A DNA stretch of 64,000 nucleotides. Origin: Nitrospira sp. GTDB taxonomy: Bacteria > Nitrospirota > Nitrospiria > Nitrospirales > Nitrospiraceae. The notes below the pieces were generated by a model. It saw nothing but the letters and a program-made list of their open reading frames with translations, did no database searches and was not told the origin of the DNA. Position numbers and translations under genes: made by a program. Location of the stretch: NCBI GenBank assembly GCA_018242685.1, contig JAFEBM010000004.1, positions 33,621 through 97,620 on the forward strand, given 5' to 3'. Position 1 is the stretch's first letter, and each line of letters starts with the position of its first letter. Positions 41,154-49,944 of the stretch are shown here, in pieces.

Positions 41154-41993
41154 GTGGCAAGCATCAAGACCAAAGAGGATTTCATTCGCAAGTACGCAGA
41201 ATACAAGATGGCGCACGGCGTGGTACCCAAGCAGCGGGAATTCCTAAAATACGTGGGTGCTCATTCGCGGAAGCTCACAGCGCTCTGGGGCCGCGACGCT
41301 TACTCTAAATTGCAAAGTGAATGTGGAGACGATCCAAACAAGCTTGACTTCGAGCGTACACCGCTGGAAGTCATCATGCGGCAATACGGCGATTTGGCGT
41401 TGGAATTGGGGGACTTACCAAACTCTTCAGACTGGATATACCGTGATCTGAGGCCATCCATTGCAGGCTTAGTTAAGAAACCTCATTTCATCAAGTGGGC
41501 CGAGTTTCCGCGCAACTTTGCAGACTGGGTTAAGTCTAGTGGCGCTGATGGTTACGCAGCCGTGGTCGCCCTAATAGATGCCTCCTTTCCCAAGACCGCG
41601 GCCAAGGTAATGGAAAGGGATCGCGAATTCGAAAAGCTCGTGAACGACATTAGATTGTGGTCACCTGCTCGCAGACGAAACAGCGAGGGTGAATACAAGG
41701 TAGAACTACGGGGCTACCTCCAATCTCACCGATACCAGCTAAACGAAGAGTACGGTGAAAGTTCGTTTGATCTGCTGGTCCGGAAGAAGTACGCGATTGA
41801 GATCAAGAAAGATCCAAAGCTGAGTGACTATGATCGCCTCTTTGGACAGCTTGCAAGACATTTGCAGCATCAGCTTCAAGTTGTCGCGCTGATCCTAGAT
41901 GTACCAAGTGAAGACAACCTCGAAAATTTCTCATCGTTGGTAGACGAATATCTAAATAGAGGCAAGAAGACCGTCGAGGTCATCAAGAAATGA
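41154..41993 (+). CDS. Predicted PD-(D/E)XK nuclease with N-terminal repeat domains
   Basis: 279 residues from the GTG at 41154. The C-terminal third carries a restriction-endonuclease-like core: an early Glu helix (GEYKVELRGYLQSH), then SSFDLLVRKKYAIEIKK (Asp...Glu-x-Lys) and a helix-strand ending LQVVALILDV. The N-terminal half has two helical repeats similar in style to homing-endonuclease-associated modules (YKMAHGVVPKQREFLKYVG; LALELGDLPNSSDWIYRDL). It lies in the accessory segment and is AT-richer than its neighbours. It could belong to a defence or mobile module. No methylase or partner is adjacent. Confidence 0.65.
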   Translation: MASIKTKEDFIRKYAEYKMAHGVVPKQREFLKYVGAHSRKLTALWGRDAYSKLQSECGDDPNKLDFERTPLEVIMRQYGDLALELGDLPNSSDWIYRDLRPSIAGLVKKPHFIKWAEFPRNFADWVKSSGADGYAAVVALIDASFPKTAAKVMERDREFEKLVNDIRLWSPARRRNSEGEYKVELRGYLQSHRYQLNEEYGESSFDLLVRKKYAIEIKKDPKLSDYDRLFGQLARHLQHQLQVVALILDVPSEDNLENFSSLVDEYLNRGKKTVEVIKK

Positions 41994-42052
41994 ACCAGTC
42001 CAACCATGATCCTGCGGTGTGTATGATCGTGCTCCATCTTTGACGAGGTGCT

Positions 42053-42784
42053 ATGGCCAAGATTACCGAGATCGCTCCGGATCTATTCCGCATCACCACG
42101 TTCCTTGAACCGTTCAATATTCAGTTCAGTCAGTTCTTGATGCGCGACGATGAGCCGCTGTTGTTCCATACCGGTCCGCGCGCTCTGTTTCCAGAGGTCA
42201 AAGCCGCCGTGGCGTCGCTTATTGATCCGCAGGCTTTGCGCTGGATCGGGTTCAGCCATTTTGAGTCCGACGAATGCGCAACGGTGCCGGAGTGGCAACA
42301 ACTGGCTCCGCATTCGGACGCAGTGTGTAGTGTGGTGGGCAAGATGGTCAGCGTCGATGATTGCCTGGCGCTTCGTCCCGCCAAAGGTATGGCTGATGGT
42401 GAGGTAATCGAGACCGGAAGGTACCGCTTCCGCTTTCTATCGACGCCGCATGTGCCCCATTGCTGGGAAGCCGGGTTGATGTTTGAAGAGACAGAACGGA
42501 CACTCTTGTGCTCGGATCTCTTTCACCAAAACGGGGATGTTGAACCGATGACGGAGTCAGACGTCATCGACCGTTGTCGAAAGACTCTGGTCGGCTATCA
42601 GCAAGGTCCCTTGGCGAACTATGTGCCCTTTTGTTCGTTGACAGAGGCGACGCTGCATCGACTGGCGGCGTTACAGCCAAGGCGGCTGGCCACGATGCAC
42701 GGATCGGTCTATATCGGCGATGGAAGTAAAGCGCTTCACGACCTGGCTACTGTTTGGCGAGAGGTCCTCAGCCCGCCGGCATGA
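42053..42784 (+). CDS. MBL-fold metallo-hydrolase, ODP/flavodiiron-like
   Basis: 243 residues. Metal-site motifs of the oxygen-binding diiron type: [14 protein letters not shown] (HxExDE), [24 protein letters not shown] and a late His ([14 protein letters not shown]). Lacks the flavodoxin domain of flavodiiron proteins. It may reduce oxygen or NO with a separate partner, or act as a hydrolase. Flanked by unrelated genes. Confidence 0.8.
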   Translation: MAKITEIAPDLFRITTFLEPFNIQFSQFLMRDDEPLLFHTGPRALFPEVKAAVASLIDPQALRWIGFSHFESDECATVPEWQQLAPHSDAVCSVVGKMVSVDDCLALRPAKGMADGEVIETGRYRFRFLSTPHVPHCWEAGLMFEETERTLLCSDLFHQNGDVEPMTESDVIDRCRKTLVGYQQGPLANYVPFCSLTEATLHRLAALQPRRLATMHGSVYIGDGSKALHDLATVWREVLSPPA

Positions 42785-42894
42785 CCCGAACGATTGGCTA
42801 CACCATCCGCAAAAGGAATGGAACCGACCATCGAATAGCCTCATTGACTTCTCCTGTGTTGGTCTCTAGACTTCGCAGGTCTTTGCTACAGATC

Positions 42895-43158
42895 ATGGAC
42901 CAAGAATCACTCGCACAGATCCAGCAACTCATCGCTGCGGCGACCGATACCCTTCGGGGAGCCATCGTGGACTCCAAACGCCACGCTGGTGTGCTGGCGG
43001 AAGGGCTCCGTCACGAACTTCAGCTCGTTGCCGAGGGATTTCAGATGCATCTCGGCCGACGTCATGCCGAAGATCGATCCTTCCTTGAAGACCAATTCCG
43101 AGAAACGCGCGCACTCATTCACATTTCAGTCGGTTCTCACCTCTCTCCCTCGCCATAG
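42895..43158 (+). CDS. Small helical protein, unknown function
   Basis: 87 residues from the ATG at 42895. Almost entirely helical with an amphipathic pattern (SLAQIQQLIAAATDTLRGAI, LAEGLRHELQLVAEGFQMHL), ending in a short Ser/Pro tail. The frame is open upstream but overlaps the MBL gene. Likely an adaptor or coiled-coil protein. No family recognised. Confidence 0.5.
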   Translation: MDQESLAQIQQLIAAATDTLRGAIVDSKRHAGVLAEGLRHELQLVAEGFQMHLGRRHAEDRSFLEDQFRETRALIHISVGSHLSPSP

Positions 43159-43236
43159 ACCTGGCTCTCTCGAAAAAGTAGAATGTGTCTATCTATCATT
43201 CCTTCGTAAAGATCGAGAACTGACGGGAATAACAAC

Positions 43237-43863
43237 ATGAAAATCGCTGTTATCGGAGCTTCGGCTGGTGTGGGACTCCAAGCCACGCGGCTCGCCCTTG
43301 AAAAGGGGCATGAGGTTACCACCTTATCGCGCCGGGTCGTTTCACTTCCGGATCACGCTAAACTGAGAAGAGTGCAGGGTAGTGCGACTAGTTTGAATGA
43401 TGTAAGAGCCGCAGTGACGGGGGCTGACGCCATCCTGGTGACGCTCGGCGTGAAGAGCCCCTTTGTCACCACGCTGTTTTCCGACTCTGCGCGCCTCCTG
43501 CTACAGGTGCACCAGGAGACCGGTTCCTCCCCAACACTCATCGTACTCACCGGTTTCGGTACAGGCAACAGCTGGAGCTACAACCCGTTCCCCATGAAGA
43601 TCCTCTTCACTTTGCTCCTCAAGAAAGTCTATGCGGACAAGAGTGAGCAGGAGCGTGTGATCGCCAGTGGCTATCCACGTTGGGAAATCGTGCGCCCAGG
43701 CCGGCTAACCAACGGCACCATGACGGGCCATTATCGCGTGCTGGACAATCTTGTGAAAGGCATGCGAGTAGGGGCCATTTCCCGTTCTGATGTGGCGCAT
43801 TTCATGGTGACCCAGGCGGAGAATCCCACCTGCCTCGGCAAGTATGCAGCGCTCACCTATTGA
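43237..43863 (+). CDS. NAD(P)-binding epimerase-like protein
   Basis: 208 residues with the dinucleotide motif IAVIGASAGVGLQATRLAL at the N-terminus, then ADAILVTLG, LIVLTGFGTG and a substrate-side region ending in RSDVAHFMVTQ. This is the atypical SDR/NmrA-like pattern of NAD(P)H-binding proteins (biliverdin reductase-like). No Tyr-x3-Lys catalytic pair is obvious. Convergent with the DUF5069 gene, overlapping it by 7 bp. Confidence 0.82.
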   Translation: MKIAVIGASAGVGLQATRLALEKGHEVTTLSRRVVSLPDHAKLRRVQGSATSLNDVRAAVTGADAILVTLGVKSPFVTTLFSDSARLLLQVHQETGSSPTLIVLTGFGTGNSWSYNPFPMKILFTLLLKKVYADKSEQERVIASGYPRWEIVRPGRLTNGTMTGHYRVLDNLVKGMRVGAISRSDVAHFMVTQAENPTCLGKYAALTY

Positions 43864-44306
43864 TGTCGATGTGCCGGCTCTCGTCTCGGAACGACCCGCC
43901 CTTCTTCCAAGTCTTGTAAATCCGACCAAGCGGTAATATCGGTGCGTGATGGATCGATGGCGGCTAGGTACTTTTTGAACTTGGCCGCACTTTCAGGAGA
44001 ACTCGGTCCGCGTGCCAACAGCTTCTGATTCCATTCCTCCAACTGGACAGGTTCGTATAGTTTTGCCGTTTGTTCAAGCCACTTCACGACTCCTTCATCG
44101 GTCGAGTTGGCCTGAACCGCAGCCGTGAACTGGTCGCTGGTAATTCCGACAAACTCCATCAGCCGTTCGTCTATTGGACAAGGGTAGATATATTCCCCCT
44201 CTGTCCTTGCGAGCGCAGCTCGGCATTTGTCGATCATGCGAGCGAGGTGGGCATAGCCCGCAAGCTTGAATCGCATGCTGCGCGGAAAGTCTTTGCGCAA
44301 ATCCAT
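43857..44306 (-). CDS. DUF5069 family protein
   Basis: 149 residues from the ATG at 44306, 2 bp after the DUF3386 gene. The pattern DFPRSMRFKLAGYAHLARMI, KCRAALARTEGEYIYPCPID and ERLMEFVGI fits DUF5069. Function unknown. The frame is open much further upstream, but that part reads as a shadow of the DUF3386 gene. Confidence 0.8.
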   Translation of the reverse strand: MDLRKDFPRSMRFKLAGYAHLARMIDKCRAALARTEGEYIYPCPIDERLMEFVGITSDQFTAAVQANSTDEGVVKWLEQTAKLYEPVQLEEWNQKLLARGPSSPESAAKFKKYLAAIDPSRTDITAWSDLQDLEEGRVVPRREPAHRHQ

Positions 44307-44308
44307 TG

Positions 44309-44980
44309 TTAGAGCAACTTGTGGTTCTTGAATGTCAGGCTCTTCACGACGACCTGGCCGTCTTCGTAGGCAATGATCCGCCTGGTTGCCGGAAGGTCTG
44401 ACGAGCCGACGCGGACATGGGTGTCGGTGAAGCTTTCCACATTGGTCAGTTTGCCGTCGGTCGGCGAATAGTAATAGACCGTGTACTTGGTCGTGAGATT
44501 CTTCTGGTCCTGGGTGATCGCGCTCTCCTCGACGTTGATCGTAAAGGCGAACGGGTTCATCCCGGGGTGGGCCATCTTTCGGTTGATCTGCGTGATGCGG
44601 TTGTCCTTGATCCGGTAGAAGGAATGAGAGCCATGGATATTGAGTTTCGTGCCGAACGGATGGCCGTCTTCCTCCATCGTCAGGGAATACTTTCCGTCGG
44701 ACTCTTCGAAGCTCCGTGGTCCCCGATGGACCGCGATCATGCCCAGTTGCTCTTGCGCCCATTTTTGGGTCTCGCCATCACCGAGCTGAACGGATACCTC
44801 GCGTGGGCCCTTGACGATGACGGGGCCGCTGGTTTCTTTCCCGTTCACATTTACGGTGAGGTCAGCCGTAAAGCCCTTAAAATCTTTTTGCCACCGTGCG
44901 GTCCTTTCGAATGCCCGGCGCAGTAGATCGCGCGCTTGAGGGTCATCGATGACGGTCGAAGATTCGTGTGTATGCTCCAT
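44309..44980 (-). CDS. DUF3386 family protein
   Basis: 223 residues: ARDLLRRAFERTARWQKDF, FTADLTVNVNGKETSGPVIV, HGSHSFYRIKDNRITQINRK and GSSDLPATRRIIAYE. Matches DUF3386, known mainly from cyanobacteria and Nitrospira. Predicted soluble beta-rich fold. Transcribed just before DUF5069. Confidence 0.82.
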   Translation of the reverse strand: MEHTHESSTVIDDPQARDLLRRAFERTARWQKDFKGFTADLTVNVNGKETSGPVIVKGPREVSVQLGDGETQKWAQEQLGMIAVHRGPRSFEESDGKYSLTMEEDGHPFGTKLNIHGSHSFYRIKDNRITQINRKMAHPGMNPFAFTINVEESAITQDQKNLTTKYTVYYYSPTDGKLTNVESFTDTHVRVGSSDLPATRRIIAYEDGQVVVKSLTFKNHKLL

Positions 44981-45231
44981 GATAGATCTCCTCTTAAGAA
45001 GCGCATCAACATTCTCTACTTATACCGATGTGTGCCATCGCACTCAATAGTGAAATCCCCTGGCTCGGCGGCCTCTCTTATGCGCGAGAGCCGTTATGAT
45101 GCATCGCACGGTACCACAACATTCGATATTCAAAAAACATCATAATTCTGATATACTTCGCCAATTTTAACTGAGATGTTGGACTGCGCAGCCCTGATCG
45201 GGCGGTTAGCTTGTGTTGAGGAAGGATAGGC

Positions 45232-45576
45232 ATGGAACGACGAGCTGCTTCGCATACCGAAGAAGAAGAGATGAATCAACGCCGCAAGCTCTTAAATGCG
45301 GCAAGACGAGGCGACACGAAAGCCATCAGCAGACTGTTCGAGCTCTATCAAGTGCGGGTGCTCAGTGGAGACCAATTGGCCAAGGTCAACCGCACCTCTA
45401 CGTACATGGCTCCCGTGAAGCATTCACAGAGCGGTAAGTCAAAGGCTGCAGAGAAAAACAACAAATCGAGCACGCCGAAGACGGCGAACAAATTGGACAA
45501 GGCCTCGAAGCCGGCTGCCAAGAATGAGCCGGCCGGCGCCAAAAAAACGGGAAAGAGTGCATTCAAACGTAAATAA
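45232..45576 (+). CDS. Protein with Lys/Ala-rich basic tail
   Basis: 114 residues from the ATG at 45232 (GAGGAAGGATAG before it). A short helical N-terminal domain (KLLNAARRGDTKAISRLFEL) precedes a long disordered tail rich in Lys, Ala and Ser (KAAEKNNKSSTPKTANKLDK), reminiscent of histone-H1-like or HU-tail proteins. Possible nucleic-acid binding; no family recognised. Convergent with the clpS-like gene, 10 bp apart. Confidence 0.6.
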   Translation: MERRAASHTEEEEMNQRRKLLNAARRGDTKAISRLFELYQVRVLSGDQLAKVNRTSTYMAPVKHSQSGKSKAAEKNNKSSTPKTANKLDKASKPAAKNEPAGAKKTGKSAFKRK

Positions 45577-45586
45577 AAAAGCTGGA

Positions 45587-45883
45587 TTACTGCACGACTA
45601 CCCTGAGCCCCCCCCCCGCGAGTTTGGCTGCAACATCATCCGCCTGTTCTGTCGGTCCGGTGAAGACAATCGCTTCCCCCTCATGATCGATCCGATAGGC
45701 CAACTCAAATGCTTTGGGCGAGGTCATCGCGGGAATAAATCGACAAAAGAGCTCGATCACTTGTTGGTAGGTGTGACAGTCGCAGTTGTAGACGACGACA
45801 CGAGACTCAAATCCGCTTCCCGAACCGATTTGCACATCTTCGGTGGTTTCCGGAATTGTCTGTGGCGTGGAAGGTGTCGGCAT
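45587..45883 (-). CDS. clpS: ClpS-like adaptor
   Basis: 98 residues: a disordered Thr/Pro-rich N-terminus and a ClpS fold (RVVVYNCDCHTYQQVIELF, SPKAFELAYRIDHEGEAIVF). ClpS passes N-degron substrates to ClpA or ClpC. The substrate pocket usually begins with Asn-Asp-Asp; here it reads Asn-Cys-Asp, so specificity may differ. No clpA gene is nearby. Confidence 0.75.
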   Translation of the reverse strand: MPTPSTPQTIPETTEDVQIGSGSGFESRVVVYNCDCHTYQQVIELFCRFIPAMTSPKAFELAYRIDHEGEAIVFTGPTEQADDVAAKLAGGGLRVVVQ

Positions 45884-45949
45884 TGAGCGGGCTTCTAGCG
45901 AGCCTGGAGGAAACCGTTCAACTCTGAGTCGCTGGGTCTCATACAGGGC

Positions 45950-46159
45950 TCACACCCTGTCCATATCGATCACTTCGGTTGCATCCCACAGGTTTTTTGA
46001 CTCGGCATCAGCCAAATCCTTTTCACGATCCGCCTCCGTTTCTTCTCCAAAGGTTTGTCGCGGTGGTGCCGATGCGGCTTCGGTGTTGTCCTCAACGGCC
46101 GATGCGGTGATCGTCTGGGGACGGCGCCGTTTCTTTGACGGATCCATGTTGACCGGCAT
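45950..46159 (-). CDS. Small acidic hypothetical protein
   Basis: 69 residues from an ATG with a near-perfect ribosome site (CAGGAGGAATCTC). Basic start (DPSKKRRRPQT), then acidic and disordered (ETEADREKDLADAES). No family recognised. Upstream of clpS on the same strand with a 66-bp gap. Confidence 0.6.
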   Translation of the reverse strand: MPVNMDPSKKRRRPQTITASAVEDNTEAASAPPRQTFGEETEADREKDLADAESKNLWDATEVIDMDRV

Positions 46160-46295
46160 GAGATTCCTCCTGATAACTCCGTAGTCTTCTCTAACTGCGA
46201 CCGTCTTGTCAATCGGTGAAGACGCTTGAGGACCGAAACCAGGATGGTTTCAACTGTCCATCTGGGTGTTCGATATGCCGGTGCTTGTAGCCCAT

Positions 46296-46315
46296 TTAGA
46301 ATAACTTAGAATAAC
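46296..46315. repeat. 10-bp tandem duplication across the hemW stop codon
   Basis: TTAGAATAAC occurs twice back to back (46296-46305 and 46306-46315). The hemW stop (46306-46308 on the minus strand) lies at the junction, so the coding frame is unaffected. Confidence 0.7.
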
Positions 46316-47436
46316 TGCTCTGCCACCGTATCGGCGTAGCGCCGACCCAAGGAAGTCAGTCGTACCCGATCGTGATCGGCATCGAGGAGACCCTTCGAGA
46401 CGAGTTCGTCGATCTGACGATCTCGTTCCGCTGCTGTGACGACGCTTCGGGGGACACCATGAAGAAGACGCAAGCCGAACACAAGGGCATCTCGCTGGCG
46501 CTCGGATGCCGAGAGGATTGTGCGGTCGGTCACCGGCAGACGGTTGTCGTGCAAGCATGCGGCATAGGCTTCGAGATCCGCAATATTTCCAAACCGGACG
46601 CCATGGAAATAGGATTGCGCGCTGGGGCCGAGTCCAAGATACTCGCCACCGGTCCAGTAGAGGAGATTATGGCGACAGGCATGGTCGGGTTTGGCATAGT
46701 TAGAAATTTCATAGCGAGAAAATCCCTCTTCAGCAAGGAAACGCTCCGCTGCGGATTCCATGTCGATCTGAAGTATTTCGTCAGGTGGCGGGACAAGATT
46801 CCGAGCGATGTCCTGAGCGAGCCTGGTACCCTCCTCAATGGTCAGGGCATAACAAGAGATATGCGATGGAGCAAGCGTCATGAGCGATTCCAAAGTGTGT
46901 ATCCAATCAGGTAGGAATTGGCCCGGCAGCCCATACATCAGATCGAGGTTGATATTTTTGAATCCAGCGCGGCGCGCAACCTGGACTGCGGCTGCCGTAT
47001 CCTCCACTTGCCCAAAACGACCAATCGAGGCGAAGTCCTTGTCCGCCATGGACTCGGCTCCAAAGCTGATCCGATTGAATCCGGCATCAGCCAAGATGGC
47101 GAGATCCTCGAATGTGATGGAAGAGGGGTGGGCTTCCACTGTGATTTCGGCCGCGCCGGCGGTCGGCCATGTGGCTCGAATCAGCGTCAGAAGTGCGACC
47201 AACTGATCGGCAGGGAGGGACGTCGGTGTCCCACCACCGAAATAGATGCTCTGCAAGGCTTGGCCACCCAGGGACTCTTGCCGACGATAGAGCGCAATTT
47301 CTTGGGCGAGGGCGGAGCGAAACAGGGCCATGCGATCGGATCGAGCAATCTCAAGATAGAAAGCACAAAAGTGGCAACGGCGACGACAAAAGGGGATGTG
47401 AATATACAGACCGAGGTCTGCTTTCGAATGGCTCAT
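46306..47436 (-). CDS. hemW: HemW-like radical SAM protein (coproporphyrinogen oxidase family)
   Basis: 376 residues from the ATG at 47436, overlapping the upstream gene by 4 nt; the frame is open further but unlikely to be used. The radical SAM cluster motif reads HIPFCRRRCHFCAF (Cys-x3-Cys-x2-Cys), then IYFGGGTPTSLPADQL, RISFGAES and NLDLMYGLPGQ, with the C-terminal HemN-type domain. HemW is a heme chaperone; true coproporphyrinogen dehydrogenase is longer with an extra N-terminal segment. Confidence 0.88.
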   Translation of the reverse strand: MSHSKADLGLYIHIPFCRRRCHFCAFYLEIARSDRMALFRSALAQEIALYRRQESLGGQALQSIYFGGGTPTSLPADQLVALLTLIRATWPTAGAAEITVEAHPSSITFEDLAILADAGFNRISFGAESMADKDFASIGRFGQVEDTAAAVQVARRAGFKNINLDLMYGLPGQFLPDWIHTLESLMTLAPSHISCYALTIEEGTRLAQDIARNLVPPPDEILQIDMESAAERFLAEEGFSRYEISNYAKPDHACRHNLLYWTGGEYLGLGPSAQSYFHGVRFGNIADLEAYAACLHDNRLPVTDRTILSASERQRDALVFGLRLLHGVPRSVVTAAERDRQIDELVSKGLLDADHDRVRLTSLGRRYADTVAEQLF

Positions 47437-47705
47437 CTCTTCAGCGAGAAAGGAAGAGGTTGTGAAAAATCCTTCGCTACGACGATTTCGATTTCGTCGG
47501 CCGGCGAGATGCCTCGGTTGCGGATATGCGACGACCATCCGTCATGCCTACGGAGCGACTCAAAGACGGATTTGAGCAGTTGCGGTTTGATCCGGGCTTC
47601 CCACTCGTGCAGCCAATTGCGTTCATCTTCATCTCCTGCATAGTCGTCGGGAAACGAGGCTTCCAGCGTGAAGCGAATGGTAAAGGTTTTGTCTTCCTGA
47701 TACAT
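47433..47705 (-). CDS. Conserved-looking small protein coupled to hemW
   Basis: 90 residues: KTFTIRFTLEASFPDDYAGD, NWLHEWEARIKPQLLKSVFE, HIRNRGISPADEIEIVV. Mixed alpha/beta, no metal motif. Its stop overlaps the hemW start. Function unknown; coupling suggests a role near heme handling. Confidence 0.6.
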   Translation of the reverse strand: MYQEDKTFTIRFTLEASFPDDYAGDEDERNWLHEWEARIKPQLLKSVFESLRRHDGWSSHIRNRGISPADEIEIVVAKDFSQPLPFSLKR

Positions 47706-47719
47706 GCAGATTCCTGTCG

Positions 47720-47748
47720 TTGCGATTCAGTCGGCGTGATTTTATAAT
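47720..47748 (+). promoter_or_regulatory. Sigma-70 promoter for the FmdB-like gene
   Basis: TTGCGA (47720-47725) and a perfect TATAAT (47743-47748) with a 17-nt spacer, 28 bp before the start at 47777. Confidence 0.65.
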
Positions 47749-47776
47749 AGTCTTGGTTTCCAAGGAGTCGTCATCT

Positions 47777-48001
47777 ATGCCTATCTTCGAATATGTGTGC
47801 CGCGAATGCAATCACCGTTTTGAATTGTTGGTCCAAGGGTCGGCGGAGGCGGCTTGTCCGCAGTGCAAGACGACCAAGCTCGATAAACAGTTCTCTGCCT
47901 TTGGAGTCGGAGCCACGAGCGGCTGGACGCCCTCAGCCGGTCCCGGCGCGTGCGGTAGTTGCGGGGATCCTCGCGGGCCAGGCGCTTGCTCGATGAACTG
48001 A
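47777..48001 (+). CDS. FmdB-family zinc ribbon protein
   Basis: 74 residues from the ATG at 47777. MPIFEYVCRECNHRFELL and ACPQCKTTKLDK give the Cys-x2-Cys pairs of FmdB regulatory-type zinc ribbons; the C-terminal third is Gly/Pro/Cys-rich (GACGSCGDPRGPGACS), also typical. Role unknown in most bacteria. Confidence 0.87.
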   Translation: MPIFEYVCRECNHRFELLVQGSAEAACPQCKTTKLDKQFSAFGVGATSGWTPSAGPGACGSCGDPRGPGACSMN

Positions 48002-48008
48002 ATAGCTT

Positions 48009-48335
48009 ATGGGCACCCCGGATGAACAAGCGGTGCAACGCGCGATCACAGTCATCTCGCAATCCGATCCGCTGATCAAGCTGTTGCAGCAAGTGCGATT
48101 GGGCCGCATGAAACCTACTGATACTGGTTTGCGCGCCGTGACGGAGTCTTGGCTGGGTACCTACGAGAAAGCCTTGGCCACGGATGGTTTGACTCAATCC
48201 GGCCTTCAGCGACTGAATCCCGCCCCTCGGCTAGCGGTCCTTATCGAGACTGAAGTGCTCACCGACGATCACTCGGGCGTGACTGCCTTGAGGGCCGCCT
48301 ACGATGAACTGCTGGCTCGTGCCCCCGCTGAATAG
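48009..48335 (+). CDS. Hypothetical helical protein
   Basis: 108 residues, 7 bp after the FmdB gene. Helical throughout (AITVISQSDPLIKLLQQVRL, GVTALRAAYDELLARA). No signal, membrane segment or Cys. Probably in one operon with FmdB and the exported protein downstream. Family not recognised. Confidence 0.55.
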   Translation: MGTPDEQAVQRAITVISQSDPLIKLLQQVRLGRMKPTDTGLRAVTESWLGTYEKALATDGLTQSGLQRLNPAPRLAVLIETEVLTDDHSGVTALRAAYDELLARAPAE

Positions 48336-49014
48336 GTTGCTCGCACCCCTCCTTTCCCTCTTGTGCCTGTCTGGTCTGATCATTTTGCCGACGATAATAC
48401 AGGCGGAAGATGGAATCGGACCTCGCCCTCTGAGAACGATTCTTCCGGCAAAGCTTGCCTCGATTCTTCCCTCTGATACGCATGTCCTGATCGAGCGGAG
48501 CGCCATCGAAGCGTTTCTCCTGGCACTGGAAGGGGCGCCTCCCGATTGGGCCACAGTCTATGGCCACGGTCACCATGATCCGGGACATGACGAGCGGCTA
48601 TTCAACCTGAACCGCGGGCGGGATGCTGCACGCGAAGGGAGTCCCGTTCTGAACCGGCGGGTGGCGTTTGTCTGGCCTGGAGAATTATCTCAATTCGATC
48701 CCGAAACCAAGAGCTATGCGGTGGCGGTCGGGCCAGAGTTCAATTCAACAGGTTGGGGGATGGTTCGATTCAAGGCTGAGGAGTTCCCAAGCAATCTGCG
48801 CGTGAGACCGGACAAGAAACTTGCCGGTCTGATCAGTCGGAGTCTCGCCAAACGTGGAAAAGTTCACGTATCGGTCGTGATGGCCGGTGTGCTGATTCCC
48901 TCCGAGTCGATCATCTATGATTTCTCGCACGAGGAAGAAGGGGTCGGCCTCATCATGCCGGTCGTGAGGGTTGAACAGGTGGAGATTCTTTTCAGAGAGC
49001 CGCAATCGCCATGA
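48304..49014 (+). CDS. Exported hypothetical protein
   Basis: 236 residues overlapping the preceding gene by 32 nt. Signal segment (LLAPLLSLLCLSGLIILPTI), then a soluble domain with a His-rich stretch (VYGHGHHDPGHDERLFN) that could bind a metal, and an all-beta second half (SYAVAVGPEFNSTGWGMVRF). Not recognised. Confidence 0.55.
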   Translation: MNCWLVPPLNRLLAPLLSLLCLSGLIILPTIIQAEDGIGPRPLRTILPAKLASILPSDTHVLIERSAIEAFLLALEGAPPDWATVYGHGHHDPGHDERLFNLNRGRDAAREGSPVLNRRVAFVWPGELSQFDPETKSYAVAVGPEFNSTGWGMVRFKAEEFPSNLRVRPDKKLAGLISRSLAKRGKVHVSVVMAGVLIPSESIIYDFSHEEEGVGLIMPVVRVEQVEILFREPQSP

Positions 49015-49059
49015 TCTTATCGATGCGCGTTGGTGGTGAGGCTGGCTGCTTGCTGCTGG

Positions 49060-49944
49060 TTAATAGGCGTCTTTTGCGCAACGAAAGCCGGTACCGCTGG
49101 GACGGCTGTCCATCGTGCCCCAATCGCGATCAGTTGCGCGGAGGCTGGCAGCCGGTTTGAGCCATGACCCGCCGCGCATGGCTTTGATCGCGCCTCGAAT
49201 CGGACCCGTGGGGTCTGTGAGTGGGGCATGTTTATAATAATTCGGATCGTACCAATCTTGGACCCATTCCGCGGCATTGCCTGCCATCCCGAAGAAACCA
49301 TAAGGACTGAGTGCTTGTGGAAAACTGTCAACCGGCATGGTTAGGACTTCGCCCTGTATGCCGTTCTCCTTGGCCAGGTGAGCGCCGTCGCCTCGGACCC
49401 AGAAGGCATCCCAATCCGCCCCGCTATTGAACTCAATCGTCCGTTGCGCCCAGTAGCTGGCGCTATTCGCCATGGTCAAGTCCCAGGTGTTTCCCCAGGG
49501 GTACCGCCGGCCGTCGGTTCCGCGTGCGGCCTTTTCCCACTCCGCTTCGGTCGGGAGGCGTTTCCCAGCCCAACGGCAGTAGGCGTCGGCATCCTCCCAG
49601 CTCACATTGACGACGGGATGATGGTCGATGCCTTGGATGGGACGATTGTTCGTCCAGAGAGTTGCGGCTTGGTTTGCATTCGCCGGAGAGCGATGACCTG
49701 TTGCTTGCACGAAGGCGGCATAGGCTTGATTGGTCACCTCAAAGCGGTCAAGTAGGTAGCCGCTGAGGAGGACGCGCCGTTCGGGATGCTCGTCGGGGAA
49801 GCCGTCGCTTCCATCGGGACTCCCCATCGTGAACTCTCCCGCAGGGACGAGAATCATCCCTGCCGAGACGTCGGAGCCGATGGCGGATGGCGGATAGCTG
49901 AAGGCCAAGTACAGGCACAACGGGAAAAAGAGGCAGCGCGCCAT
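49060..49944 (-). CDS. FGE-sulfatase-fold protein, exported, without the FGE Cys pair
   Basis: 294 residues from the ATG at 49944 (TGATG overlap with the upstream gene). Signal peptide, then a formylglycine-generating-enzyme fold: AGMILVPAGEFTMGSPDGSD, FEVTNQAYAAFV, PVVNVSWEDADAYCRW, LPTEAEWEKAARG, GNAAEWVQDWYD and RGGSWLKPAASLR. In true FGEs two Cys near RGGSW bind copper; here that region has none, so sulfatase activation is unlikely. Related proteins serve other oxidative roles or only binding. Co-translated with the CADD/PqqC-like gene. Confidence 0.8.
   Translation of the reverse strand: MARCLFFPLCLYLAFSYPPSAIGSDVSAGMILVPAGEFTMGSPDGSDGFPDEHPERRVLLSGYLLDRFEVTNQAYAAFVQATGHRSPANANQAATLWTNNRPIQGIDHHPVVNVSWEDADAYCRWAGKRLPTEAEWEKAARGTDGRRYPWGNTWDLTMANSASYWAQRTIEFNSGADWDAFWVRGDGAHLAKENGIQGEVLTMPVDSFPQALSPYGFFGMAGNAAEWVQDWYDPNYYKHAPLTDPTGPIRGAIKAMRGGSWLKPAASLRATDRDWGTMDSRPSGTGFRCAKDAY

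Noticed and set aside
44307..44762. Long N-terminal extension of the DUF5069 frame.
   Set aside because: Low-complexity Arg/Pro/His-rich reading that lies opposite in frame to the well-supported DUF3386 gene; homology begins at the ATG at 44306.
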